Positions 27,110 to 36,673 of a stretch of 64,000 nt of DNA are shown one piece after another. The position numbers and the translations under genes are program-made. The notes below the pieces were generated by a model. It saw only the letters and a program-made list of their open reading frames with translations, did not search any database and was not told where the DNA came from. The DNA is taken from assembly GCF_020694005.1 (NCBI RefSeq), contig NZ_CP073013.1, positions 2,552,578 to 2,616,577 on the forward strand. Direction: 5' to 3'. The number at the start of each line of letters is the position of its first letter. The first letter of the stretch is position 1. This stretch comes from Marinomonas profundi. GTDB taxonomy: Bacteria > Pseudomonadota > Gammaproteobacteria > Pseudomonadales > Marinomonadaceae.

Positions 27110-28420
27110 CTAGAGTGACTTTGAAAATATCTTAGAGTTACGTTGATAGTTATACAGAGCCTGCTTTTTGGTTGGCAAGCTGGCTAGGGTGGTTTCGCTG
27201 AAACCTCTTTCAATAAACCAATGAGCGGTGCGTGTGGTCAGTAGAAAGAGAGTCGACAAATGTTGCTGTTTTGCCGACTGTTCAATGCCTTTTAACAGGC
27301 GCTCGCCACGGTTTGAGCCTCGATAGTCTGGTGAAACGGCTAAGCAAGCGACTTCTCCTGCGTATTCTTGCTCAAACGGATACAAGGCGGCGCAGGCGAC
27401 AATCGCGCCGTCTCGTTCGATGACAATAAACCTGTCTATTTCGTTTTCCAGTAGTTCTCTTGAACGTCTGACAAGAATGCCTTTCTCTTCCAGTGGCGAC
27501 AATAGGGCCATCATGCCGCCGACATCGTCAATGTGAGCGGGGCGCAGTTGCTCATAACTGTCTTCGTCTATCATGGTGCCAGAGCCTTCACGGGTGAAGA
27601 GTTCTCGCAATAGACCGCCATTCTCGTTGTATGAAATCAAATGTGCTCTTGGCACGCTCTGGCGAACGGCTTGTACGCAGGCATCTAACGCCGCATGGGT
27701 GATGCTTGACAGAGACTTTGCGTTAAGGATGATGTCCGCGTCCTTGGTTAATAACTCCGAGTAAAGTTCGCCATTTTCTTTAAAAATGCCTTCTTCTTCA
27801 GAAAAAATAACCAGCTTGTCGGCTTTTAGTTGAACCGCAGCTTGGATCGCGACGTCTTCGCTTTTTAAGTTAAAGACTTCGCCCGTGGGGGAAAAGCCGA
27901 GATGCGGTAGCAGCACCATGTTGTCGTCTTCGAGCAAACGAAAAATCGCTTCGGTGTCGATTCGGCGAACCTCACCTGAGTGACCATAATCAACGCCGTC
28001 TACCACGCCTAACGGTCTGGCTATGACGTAGTTACCGCTGCAAACCTTTAGTCGTGCACCGTCCATTGGCGTGTTTGAAAGCCCCATAGACAGTTGGGCT
28101 TCAAGTTGCACGCGCACCGCCGCTGAGGCTTGAATGACGTCAAGCAGCTGATCTTGTGGGGTAATGCGATAGTTGTCTTCAACACGACTGACAATGTGCT
28201 TGCTTTCCAGTATTCGGTTGATTTGTGGTCGCGCGCCTTGTACAAGAACGAGACGAATTCCCAGTGAGTCCAAGAGCGCAAGGTCATGGATAATGCTTGA
28301 AAAATGCGCACATTCAACGGCTTCCCCAGGAATGAGAATCACGAAAGTTTTCCCCCTATGAGCATTGATATAGGGAGATGAATGGCGGAACCAGTCCACA
28401 TATTTTAGTTCTTCAGGCAC
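27110..28420 (-). CDS. argA: N-acetylglutamate synthase ArgA
   Basis: 436-aa enzyme acetylating L-glutamate, the committed step of arginine synthesis. The N-terminal amino-acid-kinase-like domain (about 20-290; FVILIPGEAV, LVLVQGARPQINR) is the arginine feedback site, and the C-terminal GNAT acetyltransferase domain (about 295-430; CLAVSPDYRGSNRGERLL acetyl-CoA loop) is catalytic. It starts at a GTG preceded by GAGGA, overlapping the end of argE by eight bases, so the two are one transcript. Confidence 0.95.
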   Translation of the reverse strand: MPEELKYVDWFRHSSPYINAHRGKTFVILIPGEAVECAHFSSIIHDLALLDSLGIRLVLVQGARPQINRILESKHIVSRVEDNYRITPQDQLLDVIQASAAVRVQLEAQLSMGLSNTPMDGARLKVCSGNYVIARPLGVVDGVDYGHSGEVRRIDTEAIFRLLEDDNMVLLPHLGFSPTGEVFNLKSEDVAIQAAVQLKADKLVIFSEEEGIFKENGELYSELLTKDADIILNAKSLSSITHAALDACVQAVRQSVPRAHLISYNENGGLLRELFTREGSGTMIDEDSYEQLRPAHIDDVGGMMALLSPLEEKGILVRRSRELLENEIDRFIVIERDGAIVACAALYPFEQEYAGEVACLAVSPDYRGSNRGERLLKGIEQSAKQQHLSTLFLLTTRTAHWFIERGFSETTLASLPTKKQALYNYQRNSKIFSKSL

Positions 28421-29612
28421 GCTGATCCTCGTTTCTCTGTACGTTTGTTTGAAGGCAAAAGCGCTCGATTAAGCCGCGTATTACCTGTTGCATAGGTTTA
28501 ATTTGATCTAATGCCATAAACTCATTGGGCTGGTGGGCCTGATCAATAGACCCAGGGCCAAGTATCAAGGTTTCCATTCCCATTTGATTTAGAAAAGAGC
28601 CCTCAGTTGCAAAAGCCACGGTACTGGCTTGGCGTTTCGTTAAGGCTTCACAGGCTTTTATGATATCCGATTCTACCGGAGTATAAAAAGACGGCACATC
28701 AGGGAATAAGCTATTTAACTGTATTATAGTGCCGGTTTTTTCTTCTATGGAAGGCAGAATGCCAGCAATCTCCGCCATTAATGCTTGGTTGCTCATGCCT
28801 GGCAGGGCTCTTAAATCAAATTCAAGCTCGCAGTGCCCACAAATTCGGTTTGGGTTATCGCCGCCGTGAATGCAACCAAAGTTCATGGTTGGGTAGTCTA
28901 TGACAAAGCTGGCGTCGCGGTAGTTTTTTTTCAAATCTTGACGAAACAACATAAGCTCAGTCATGACCGCGTGCATGGCATCCAACGCATTGTTGCCCAA
29001 TGAAGGGTTAGACGAGTGTCCGGCTTGTCCGGTAATTTGAATGCGCTCCATCATAATGCCTTTGTGAGCATAAATGGGCGTCAGTGAGGTGGGTTCACCG
29101 ATCAGGGCGTATCGGGCCTTGATTTTATTTTGTTCCGCTTTATTTTGTTCCACTAAAGCCCGCGCTCCAGACATGGAGCTTTCTTCGTCCGCGGTCGCGA
29201 GAATGATTAACGGCTGCTTTAAATCAGCCAGCTGCATTTGGTGAATGGTGTCGAGCACAATGGCGAAAAACCCTTTCATGTCACAGCTGCCAAGCCCATA
29301 GAGCTTTTGCTCTCTTTCTTCTAGTGTGAACGGGTCAGATTTCCAGCGCCCCTTGTCATAAGGCACTGTGTCTGTGTGTCCCGCTAAAACCAAGCCCCCG
29401 TCGCCAGTGCCGAGGGTGGCAATCAAGTTGAACTTACCTAGGTGATCCGGTACGGGCATGACCTCACATTGAAAGCCTTGTGAACTCAGCCAGCTTTCGA
29501 GCAATTGGATAACGCCTTTATTTGACTGATCCCAGTGGGCTTGACTACAACTGATAGAGGGTGAAGCAATGAGTTGAGTCATCATGTTAATAAGCGAAGG
29601 CAGTGTGGGCAT
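28413..29612 (-). CDS. argE: Acetylornithine deacetylase ArgE
   Basis: 399-aa M20-family metal peptidase that releases ornithine from N2-acetylornithine. The dinuclear zinc site is visible: LAGHTDTVPY (His/Asp), GLGSCDMKG (Asp), ATADEESSMSG (Glu-Glu) and a late LGPGSIDQAHQPNEF (His). It is translated just ahead of argA. Having both argA and argE is the linear arginine route; no argJ is seen here. Confidence 0.93.
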   Translation of the reverse strand: MPTLPSLINMMTQLIASPSISCSQAHWDQSNKGVIQLLESWLSSQGFQCEVMPVPDHLGKFNLIATLGTGDGGLVLAGHTDTVPYDKGRWKSDPFTLEEREQKLYGLGSCDMKGFFAIVLDTIHQMQLADLKQPLIILATADEESSMSGARALVEQNKAEQNKIKARYALIGEPTSLTPIYAHKGIMMERIQITGQAGHSSNPSLGNNALDAMHAVMTELMLFRQDLKKNYRDASFVIDYPTMNFGCIHGGDNPNRICGHCELEFDLRALPGMSNQALMAEIAGILPSIEEKTGTIIQLNSLFPDVPSFYTPVESDIIKACEALTKRQASTVAFATEGSFLNQMGMETLILGPGSIDQAHQPNEFMALDQIKPMQQVIRGLIERFCLQTNVQRNEDQRA

Positions 29613-29731
29613 AAAGGATGATCCTTGAATCCGAGTTATTGCCTAATATTACTACTGTAAGCTGGGCATCTGGTACACTTGCTTGAATATTATTTTTCTT
29701 TGTTGTTGGCCCAGCGGCAAAGGTTTAAGGG

Positions 29732-30694
29732 ATGGGTATATATATTATGGCTATTGAGCTAGAGCTAAAATTAATGCTGCAATCTGAGCATCTGACATCG
29801 GCCAGCAATTTTCTCGACAATATTTGTGCATCGTCCAATCACGATGGGCAATCGCGTTTGCCGACTCTGACTCTAATGAATGCGTATTTCGATACGCAAG
29901 ACGGCGATTTGATGCAAGCGGGTATGGCATTGCGTATTCGTGCGGTGAACGGCCAGTTTATACAGACGGTAAAAACTCGAGGCAGCAATCGTATTGGTAT
30001 GCATGCTCGTGGCGAATGGGAGTGGCAATTACCCAACGCTAGATTGGATTTAACTTTATTAACACAAGTGCCATTGCCGGAGTCGTTAGCAGACATGGCG
30101 TGGGGTGCTCAACTGGTGGAAGTGTATCGTACGGATTTCGAGCGGCAAGTGTGGAACATAGATTGCCATAACACGCAAATGGAAGTGGTGTGTGATCGAG
30201 GTTTGGTGACTTCTCCTTATGGCGAAGACGCGATTTGCGAGTTGGAACTGGAACTGAAATCGGGCGATGAAGCCGGGCTCTATGAGTTTGCTTTACAGTT
30301 GGCGGAGTGTGTTCCGGTGCAAGTGAGTCTTGTGTCAAAAGCACAAAAGGGCGTTCGGTTAAAAAATCGTCATATTGAATTTCCTGAAAAACTGCACAAC
30401 ACAACAGATGAAATCGCCTTGGCGGCTTACTGGTATGAGGTTTGGTTGGCGTATTGGGAGGCGATGTATTTTATGCAAGACGAGGCGCTTATGCAGCCTG
30501 TTCGGCATTCAATGAGCCAATTGAGCGACTGCTTACCTGACGACTTGGCGCTCACTGTGACGCGCTTAGATCAAATGTTAGTCGCGCAGTTAAAAGAAGA
30601 CGAAACGGCGATATTAAAAACCTTGGCGGGCATGACACAAATAGGTATTGTGATGCTCAACATCGGCAAATGGCTAAATCAACAAACGATTTGA
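29732..30694 (+). CDS. CYTH-domain inorganic triphosphatase (YgiF-like)
   Basis: 320-aa protein with an N-terminal CYTH domain (about 5-205). The ELELKL motif near the start is the ExExK triphosphate-binding signature, and CELELELKSGD and a KAQKG segment follow. YgiF of E. coli hydrolyses inorganic triphosphate and is also next to glnE. The C-terminal part (about 215-320) is helical, much shorter than the CHAD domain of YgiF, so CHAD may be truncated or replaced. Start may be ATG 29732 or 29747 (MAIELELKL). Confidence 0.85.
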   Translation: MGIYIMAIELELKLMLQSEHLTSASNFLDNICASSNHDGQSRLPTLTLMNAYFDTQDGDLMQAGMALRIRAVNGQFIQTVKTRGSNRIGMHARGEWEWQLPNARLDLTLLTQVPLPESLADMAWGAQLVEVYRTDFERQVWNIDCHNTQMEVVCDRGLVTSPYGEDAICELELELKSGDEAGLYEFALQLAECVPVQVSLVSKAQKGVRLKNRHIEFPEKLHNTTDEIALAAYWYEVWLAYWEAMYFMQDEALMQPVRHSMSQLSDCLPDDLALTVTRLDQMLVAQLKEDETAILKTLAGMTQIGIVMLNIGKWLNQQTI

Positions 30695-30721
30695 TTTTCT
30701 GCTAAGTTATTGTTTTTATAG

Positions 30722-30758
30722 CAAGTGATAGTTCTTGTACCAAGTGATAGTTACAATA
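30722..30758. repeat. Short direct repeat upstream of glnE
   Basis: CAAGTGATAGTT occurs at 30722-30733 and again at 30741-30752, a 19-base period, in the gap between the CYTH gene and glnE. Too short to interpret alone, but it fits the local habit of small duplications after stop codons. Confidence 0.5.
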
Positions 30759-30779
30759 AAAAATGCTAAGGAACCTCCT

Positions 30780-33710
30780 TTGACGCCCCCGAATTTAAAC
30801 CCAAGCTACCCTGATTTTTGTGCGCAATCGACCACTCGCTTTTTGTTGCTAGAACAAGTGCAAGAAGCCAGAGAAAGACACTCTCTTGCGGAATTAAACA
30901 CAGAGCAGATCGCCGTTTTGGAACCATTGTGGATACTCAGTCATTATCTGCATCAACAATTTATCCGCTTTCCTCATTGGCTAGACGATGTATGGGGGCT
31001 GGATACGCTGCCTGAACGCCCTTCGAAAGAAGCGCTCTTGGCGGGTGAGGTGTTTTTTTCTCATGCCGCGAGTGCGTGCCTTCAAGCCCCTCTGGAAGCC
31101 CTAGATGAAGCCAGTTTTATTAAGCGTTTGCGTCTGTATCGTCAGTGGTGGATGGTGCGGCTGATTGCCTTAGATATTCAGCAGAAGCTTTCTTTGACGG
31201 CGTTAACGTCTCGCTTGAGTGGTCTGGCCGATGCCTGTGTGAATGCCAGCTTACAATGGTCTGAGCAACATTATTTAGGCTTGTATGGACGAGCTTTAGA
31301 CAGCGAGGGTTTGCCGCAATCCATGATAGTGATTGGCATGGGGAAACTTGGTGGTAACGAGTTAAATTTGTCTTCTGACATTGATTTGATTTTTGCATTT
31401 CGCGAGCACGGTGATACCCAAGGTGGAAAGAAAAGCCTGTCTCACCAAGAGTACTTTACCAAACTGGGTCAAAAGTTGATCCAGCACCTAGATCAGGTCA
31501 CGGCCGATGGTTTTGTGTTTCGCGTCGACATGCGCTTGCGACCGTTTGGACAGTCAGGTGCCTTGGTGTTAAACATGGATTCGCTCGAAAACTATTATCA
31601 AGATCAAGGGCGAGATTGGGAACGATACGCCATGATAAAAGCCCGAGTGATGTCTGGGAACGCCTTGGATGTTCGAGAGTTTGAAGCGTTGCGTAAACCT
31701 TTTGTGTATCGAAAATACTTAGACTTTGGCGCCATAGGTGCATTGCGTGACCTCAAGCAAATGATCGCCAAGGAAGTGCGTCGTAAAGGCATAGAGCACA
31801 ATATTAAACTGGGCGAAGGTGGCATTCGTGAAGTGGAGTTTATCGCGCAAGCGTTGCAGATTTTGCATGGCGGTCGGGACCAAGGCTTGCAAACCCCAGC
31901 CTTATTGAAAGTGCTGCCTTATCTTGCTCAGCATGACTACTTGCCGGTCGAAGAAATGGATCAATTACGTGAGGCGTATTTACTTTTGCGTCGCACCGAG
32001 CATGCATTACAAGCGGTGAATGACGAGCAAACCCAACTGCTACCCGAAGACGATAACGCGCGCCTACGCATTGCCTTGATCGTTGGATTTTCGTCTTGGC
32101 AGGCTTTAGAAGAACGCCTATGGCAAGTGCGTAAAAATGTTCATCGTGCGTTTGTGGCGTTAATTGATGACGGGGAAGAGAACAGCGAAGAAGTAAAAAA
32201 CCAAGACATGTGGCGCTTATTAATTAAGCACCCAGAAGATACAGACGCCATATTAGATGCGATTGAAAGCATTGCTTGGCAGGACCAAGACGCCAGTGTA
32301 AAGCGCATTTCACAGCGTCTTAGTTCTCGCACCGTGGTGTTTATGCAGCCAATTGGGCAAGAGCGTTTGGCGATATTTTTGGCGGCATTGATGGCCAAAT
32401 TAGAAGACGAAGCGAATCCTGATTTAGTCTTAGAGCGCGTTTTTCCGATTTTAGAAGCGGTATTGCGCCGTACCGCGTATTTGGTTTTATTGTGTGAAAA
32501 CCAAACGGCACTGACGCACCTTATTCGTTTATGCCGAGAAAGCGTGTGGTTTACCGAGGCGATTTCGACGACGCCGGCGTTGTTGGATGAGTTGTTGGAT
32601 GCCAACACACTGTTTTTGCCACCCGATAAAGCGATGTTAGTGGAAGAGCTTCAGCAAATCTTGTTACGTTTACCAGAAAACGACGAAGAGGCTCAGATGG
32701 ACGCCATGCGGCGTTTTAGACTCTCTATTATTTTGCGTATAGCGGCGTGTGACATCACTGAAATTTTGCCTGTGATGAAGGTCAGCGATCATTTAACTTG
32801 GCTGGCCGAAGTACTGTTAGAGCAAGTGTTGCAGCAGTCTTGGCAGTATTTGACTAAGAAGCATGGCTTTCCCGTGAGTCAAGGTGAGGTGGCTTATACC
32901 CCGCAATTGGCGATTATTGGTTATGGCAAATCCGGTGGTTGGGAATTGGGTTATGACTCAGACTTGGACTTGGTATTTGTCCACGACGCCCAAGCGACGG
33001 GCAGTACCGATGGCGAGCGCAGTCTTGATAATTTAACCTTTTACACTCGCCTAGGTCAGCGTTTAATCCACATGATTACCAGCTTCACCGCAGCAGGTCG
33101 TTTGTATGAAGTCGATATGCGCCTAAGACCCTCGGGCAACTCTGGCTTATTAGTCTCAAGCTTAGAGTCTTTTAGGGATTATCAGCAGAAAGAGGCTTGG
33201 GTATGGGAACATCAAGCGCTAACGCGCTCCCGCGGGTTGGCTGGCGAGCCAACCTTACTGGCCAGATTTGAAGCGTGTCGTAAGGAGATCATTGCGTCGG
33301 TGCGAGACCGAGCAGTGCTGAAAGCGGAAGTCATCAAAATGCGCGAAAAAATGCGTGGGCATCTGGATACTGGCGGCAAAGAAAAAGGCTTCGATCTAAA
33401 ACAGGGCGCTGGTGGTATTATTGATATTGAGTTTATGGTGCAGTATTTGGTGCTTGCCTGGTCTTATAAATACCCAGAGTTAATGCGTTTTTCAGACAAT
33501 GTACGCCAACTAGAAGCCGCGGCGGCAGTGGCGTTACTGGACGCAGATCAAGCTGGAAAAATGACCGATACCTATACCTTGTACCGTTCGTTGACGCATC
33601 GTCTTAGCTTACAGCAGCAAGGCCGCGTGGTTCAAAACGACGCCTTGGTCGAAAACCAGAGCTTGATAAGCCAGTATTGGGAACGCTTTGTTAAGGATGA
33701 GCGCCTCTAA
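30780..33710 (+). CDS. glnE: Bifunctional glutamine synthetase adenylyltransferase/removase
   Basis: 976-aa enzyme that adenylylates and deadenylylates glutamine synthetase in response to PII, tuning nitrogen assimilation. Two nucleotidyltransferase domains are seen: the removase half with GMGKLGGNELNLSSDIDLIF and the transferase half with GYGKSGGWELGYDSDLDLVF, each followed by a GlnD-PII-uridylyltransferase-like helical region (VDMRLRPFGQSG, VDMRLRPSGNSG). I use the TTG at 30780, seven bases after AAGGA; the frame is open to a TTG at 30735. Length is normal. Confidence 0.94.
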   Translation: MTPPNLNPSYPDFCAQSTTRFLLLEQVQEARERHSLAELNTEQIAVLEPLWILSHYLHQQFIRFPHWLDDVWGLDTLPERPSKEALLAGEVFFSHAASACLQAPLEALDEASFIKRLRLYRQWWMVRLIALDIQQKLSLTALTSRLSGLADACVNASLQWSEQHYLGLYGRALDSEGLPQSMIVIGMGKLGGNELNLSSDIDLIFAFREHGDTQGGKKSLSHQEYFTKLGQKLIQHLDQVTADGFVFRVDMRLRPFGQSGALVLNMDSLENYYQDQGRDWERYAMIKARVMSGNALDVREFEALRKPFVYRKYLDFGAIGALRDLKQMIAKEVRRKGIEHNIKLGEGGIREVEFIAQALQILHGGRDQGLQTPALLKVLPYLAQHDYLPVEEMDQLREAYLLLRRTEHALQAVNDEQTQLLPEDDNARLRIALIVGFSSWQALEERLWQVRKNVHRAFVALIDDGEENSEEVKNQDMWRLLIKHPEDTDAILDAIESIAWQDQDASVKRISQRLSSRTVVFMQPIGQERLAIFLAALMAKLEDEANPDLVLERVFPILEAVLRRTAYLVLLCENQTALTHLIRLCRESVWFTEAISTTPALLDELLDANTLFLPPDKAMLVEELQQILLRLPENDEEAQMDAMRRFRLSIILRIAACDITEILPVMKVSDHLTWLAEVLLEQVLQQSWQYLTKKHGFPVSQGEVAYTPQLAIIGYGKSGGWELGYDSDLDLVFVHDAQATGSTDGERSLDNLTFYTRLGQRLIHMITSFTAAGRLYEVDMRLRPSGNSGLLVSSLESFRDYQQKEAWVWEHQALTRSRGLAGEPTLLARFEACRKEIIASVRDRAVLKAEVIKMREKMRGHLDTGGKEKGFDLKQGAGGIIDIEFMVQYLVLAWSYKYPELMRFSDNVRQLEAAAAVALLDADQAGKMTDTYTLYRSLTHRLSLQQQGRVVQNDALVENQSLISQYWERFVKDERL

Positions 33711-33863
33711 ATTAAAGTCACTAAGCTAAGGTCACTCAATTAAACGGGCATCGATAGCGTGTTGTCAGTGACGCACGCGGTTACAAAAAGGTGTTCGTAA
33801 ATTGACCAGTTGGCCGCTATACTTTGCCTATCGATTGGCTTTTTACGAATAATAGGAGGAACA

Positions 33864-34073
33864 ATGCCAAGCATTAATGGTGTCAGTAGTCCTGCAATGG
33901 ACTACGCCAGCGAAGCTTATAGCGCCAACTTAGCCAAAGCCGCGCAACAACAAAAAGCAGAGCAAGACCTTGCGCTATTGGCAGAAGCCTCAAAAAGCGT
34001 CACCCCTGCCGCCAGCAGCGGATCCTACACCACGACGGATAACCTCGGTCAGAATATAAACGTGAACGTTTAA
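33864..34073 (+). CDS. Small protein of unknown function
   Basis: 69-aa hydrophilic protein with a very good ribosome site (TAGGAGGA) in front of ATG 33864 and a terminator 40 bases after the stop, so it is a real monocistronic gene. The middle (about 12-45) is Ala/Gln/Lys rich and likely one amphipathic helix (SANLAKAAQQQKAEQD); the tail is Ser/Thr/Asn rich. No signal peptide. Length and helix recall small motility-associated proteins (YjfB type), but I do not recognise it with confidence. Confidence 0.75.
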   Translation: MPSINGVSSPAMDYASEAYSANLAKAAQQQKAEQDLALLAEASKSVTPAASSGSYTTTDNLGQNINVNV

Positions 34074-34115
34074 TTTAACCGCTTATTCTATTGATTAAAA
34101 AATGTTAGAAAACAC

Positions 34116-34148
34116 AAAAAGCCCCGCAGATTCACTACGGGGCTTTTT
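34116..34148 (+). terminator. Terminator after the small gene at 33864
   Basis: AAAAAGCCCCG and its complement around an 11-base loop, ending in a T-run. Also suited to the minus strand, but the AraC gene there is transcribed away from it toward the left and ends at 34219, so it may serve both convergent genes. Confidence 0.9.
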
Positions 34149-34218
34149 AGTTTTATGGGGTAGTGACAAGGTGCTTAATAAAAGAGGCCGTTTTTAGGTT
34201 ATACCATTGAGGGGAGCG

Positions 34219-35184
34219 TTATACGCGAGTGAATTTTTTCCGGTATTGTGAAGGGGATAGCTCTTTATACTGTTTAAATAGGCGTCGGAATGTTCTATCT
34301 GTTTCGAACCCTAATGATTTTATAATGAAGTCGAGTGATGCTTTGCTATTGATCAATTTTTCTGCAGCGAGGTGAATACGCCAACGGTTTAGGTAGTCTA
34401 TAGGAGGGACGCCAACACACTGTGGAAATCGCTTAGATAACACTGAGCGGGATATATTTGCCTCTACAGCCAGCTCTGGAAGCGTCCAATTATGTTGAGG
34501 GGCTTGGTGGATGGCTGTTAAAACTTTTGCAACCGATTTGTTTTTCATACCCTTGAGAACGCCTACTGAACTAATCTCATTTGATAATATGTAGGCTCTT
34601 AGTGAACCCATTATAATGAGTTCTGAAAATTGAGTTGCCACCGCAAAATAACCTGGACTGTTGTCATCAATAAAAAACTGAATCGCTGGATGAATCAGCT
34701 GTAAAAAATTAGATTCACGTTGTTTTAAAATAAAATATTCAGGAAAAGATGATAACAAAAAATTATTTTGGTGATTCTGGAAAGTAAAAGCTACTCCAAG
34801 TAATTGGGTTTCAGGACCACCACCACCCCAGTTAACTTGCATTGCGGAAGAGGGTTGTATCGATGAGCTCAATCCTTGAAATGTATCGCCGTGCCATGGT
34901 AGTGCATCAAGGAGGATTGTTTCACTATCAGGACCGGACAAAATTGCAAGGTTTGCACCTCTAGGGGCAATGACTGAGTCGCCTGTTTGCAGTTGAATGG
35001 TGGCAGGGGATTTGGTTGATGAGCTGTCTCTTATTTGTACCCAACATTGGCCTGACACAACGCTTAAACAGTAGCCTAGATTAAAGTTGTTCACGTCAAC
35101 TCCCCAAGGCGCAGACATTGTCCAGCGTGAGATACTAGTCGATTCGACTTTCAATGAAGATAAAACGCTACTCAGTAAGTCCAT
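34219..35184 (-). CDS. AraC-family regulator with cupin-6 sensor
   Basis: 321-aa regulator: N-terminal AraC-binding-like cupin domain (about 1-190, SAPWGVDVNNFNLGYCLSVVSGQCWV) and C-terminal HTH (about 220-320; WTLPELAVEANISRSVLSKRF, ending SLGFETDRTFRRLFKQYKELSPSQYRKKF). Divergent from the FAD monooxygenase at 35295, with about 110 bases between, so it probably controls that gene and perhaps the sulfatase pair beyond. Inducer unknown. Confidence 0.85.
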   Translation of the reverse strand: MDLLSSVLSSLKVESTSISRWTMSAPWGVDVNNFNLGYCLSVVSGQCWVQIRDSSSTKSPATIQLQTGDSVIAPRGANLAILSGPDSETILLDALPWHGDTFQGLSSSIQPSSAMQVNWGGGGPETQLLGVAFTFQNHQNNFLLSSFPEYFILKQRESNFLQLIHPAIQFFIDDNSPGYFAVATQFSELIIMGSLRAYILSNEISSVGVLKGMKNKSVAKVLTAIHQAPQHNWTLPELAVEANISRSVLSKRFPQCVGVPPIDYLNRWRIHLAAEKLINSKASLDFIIKSLGFETDRTFRRLFKQYKELSPSQYRKKFTRV

Positions 35185-35294
35185 AAATTCAGGTTTATTT
35201 GTCCGATTTTTAATAATTTAAGGTGTATTTAACTTATTTTCACTGAGTTAGCATGATCCAGTCAATGACTAAAATAGGAATAAGAAGGTTAATT

Positions 35295-36524
35295 ATGACT
35301 GACATTAAAAACGTATCTTGGGAAAAGGGTAAGCGAGTTGCGATTATCGGAGCGGGTCCTGGTGGGGTGTCGGCCGCTTTAGGTCTGTTGCGGCAGGGTT
35401 ATGACGTACGCATTTTTGAAAAAAGTGCTGAGCCAAAGCCATTAGGCGGTGCTGTCTTGTTGAGCGTGCCTGTATTGGCAGTATTGCGCTATTACGGTGT
35501 CGATTTGAATAATTTTGGTTCTTTTACCGTGACGGAATTTCGTAACCATAAAGGCAAGCTTAGGGCAAAATTACCTTTTAATAAGAAGGTAGAGGAGTCA
35601 TTCGGCATTAAGGGTTGGCATTATGGAATGTTGCGGGCCAATGCCTTCGAAAAAATGATGAATCTGTTGCCCGAAGGCACCATTGTAGGGAATTCTGATT
35701 TCGATCGTTATGAAGAAAGTAGTGATCAAGTCACGGTATATTTTAAAAATGGGGAATTTGTAGAGGCTGATATCGTGGTGGGAGCGGATGGGATTCGATC
35801 TGGAGTCTCTAGTCAGGCTTTTGGTGAGCCGGACCTATTTCATGTTGGTTTAAGGGTTTGGTTAGCTTGGTGTAATCCAATAGACGGGATTCCTAAGCAG
35901 CAGGGAGTTATCTCGCATTCTCATAAGTATCAAGCCAGTTTTTTTCCAATGATGCATAACGGGAAACCGGGTTATGAGTGGTGGATCGTTGAGCCTGTCA
36001 AAGAAAATGAACCGCATCCCAAGGATCCAAAAGCCTACATTACTGATATTTTAAAGGGATGGTTTGATCCTTTACCGCGCTTTCCAGAAGCAACAGATTT
36101 CGATAAACAAGTATTTGCTTGGGATATATACAATCGACCTTCAATGAAAAAATGGAGTAAGGGACGAGTCGTTTGTTTAGGTGATGCCGTGCATCCGGTA
36201 TCTCCTTATGCGGCTTATGGCATGGGCATGGCGATTGAGGACGGTTATTTTTTAGCGACGTTCCTTGGTGGCGTTAATTTAAGCGATGCTGCTGCAGTAC
36301 AAGAAGGTTTTGTGGGGTTTGAGGGTGAACGTGTTGACTATGTTAACCATCATGTTGAATTTGCAAGAGAGCTAGGGAAACGCTTTCATCATGCGCCTTA
36401 CCCAGTGGCTAAAGTCCGTGATTTTGTCTTTGACCATACAGCAGTGCTGCAAAAATTAATTGCGAAAGACTATCTTGGCGATGCCGAAAAAATGAGCTTA
36501 TCTATGACAGAGTTACATGTCTGA
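35295..36524 (+). CDS. FAD-dependent aromatic hydroxylase (group A flavoprotein monooxygenase)
   Basis: 409-aa single-component flavin monooxygenase of the salicylate/6-hydroxynicotinate hydroxylase type. The FAD site is seen as VAIIGAGPGGVSAALGLL near the N-terminus, the NAD(P)H/FAD DG motif as DIVVGADGIRSGV, and the second FAD motif as GDAVHPVSPYAAYGMGMAIEDG. It should insert one oxygen into a hydroxylated aromatic ring in the cytoplasm. Start 35295 is taken because AAGAAGG precedes it. Exact substrate unknown. It is followed after 150 bases by a secreted sulfatase, suggesting the desulfated product is its substrate. Confidence 0.85.
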   Translation: MTDIKNVSWEKGKRVAIIGAGPGGVSAALGLLRQGYDVRIFEKSAEPKPLGGAVLLSVPVLAVLRYYGVDLNNFGSFTVTEFRNHKGKLRAKLPFNKKVEESFGIKGWHYGMLRANAFEKMMNLLPEGTIVGNSDFDRYEESSDQVTVYFKNGEFVEADIVVGADGIRSGVSSQAFGEPDLFHVGLRVWLAWCNPIDGIPKQQGVISHSHKYQASFFPMMHNGKPGYEWWIVEPVKENEPHPKDPKAYITDILKGWFDPLPRFPEATDFDKQVFAWDIYNRPSMKKWSKGRVVCLGDAVHPVSPYAAYGMGMAIEDGYFLATFLGGVNLSDAAAVQEGFVGFEGERVDYVNHHVEFARELGKRFHHAPYPVAKVRDFVFDHTAVLQKLIAKDYLGDAEKMSLSMTELHV

Positions 36525-36673
36525 TTCTAGTCTTCAGGTTTACGGGAGCTTAGGTGACTGTAGACCTATTAAGTGTAGATTTGGCGATTATTCTCAAAAT
36601 ATTAGCATTCGATTTTATCAATAGGTGGGTTTGGTTTTAAGGGCTTGACCAAGGGTTAATTGCTGATAGCTTT

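Noticed and set aside
30039-30404. 121-codon antisense frame in the CYTH gene
   Set aside because: Shadow of the coding strand without ribosome site.
32141-32608. 155-codon antisense frame in glnE
   Set aside because: Serine/cysteine-rich shadow frame of a well-recognised gene.
33711-33740. Stop-codon-linked repeat after glnE
   Set aside because: Only two short diverged copies (AAGTCACTAA, AGGTCACTCA); too weak to list.
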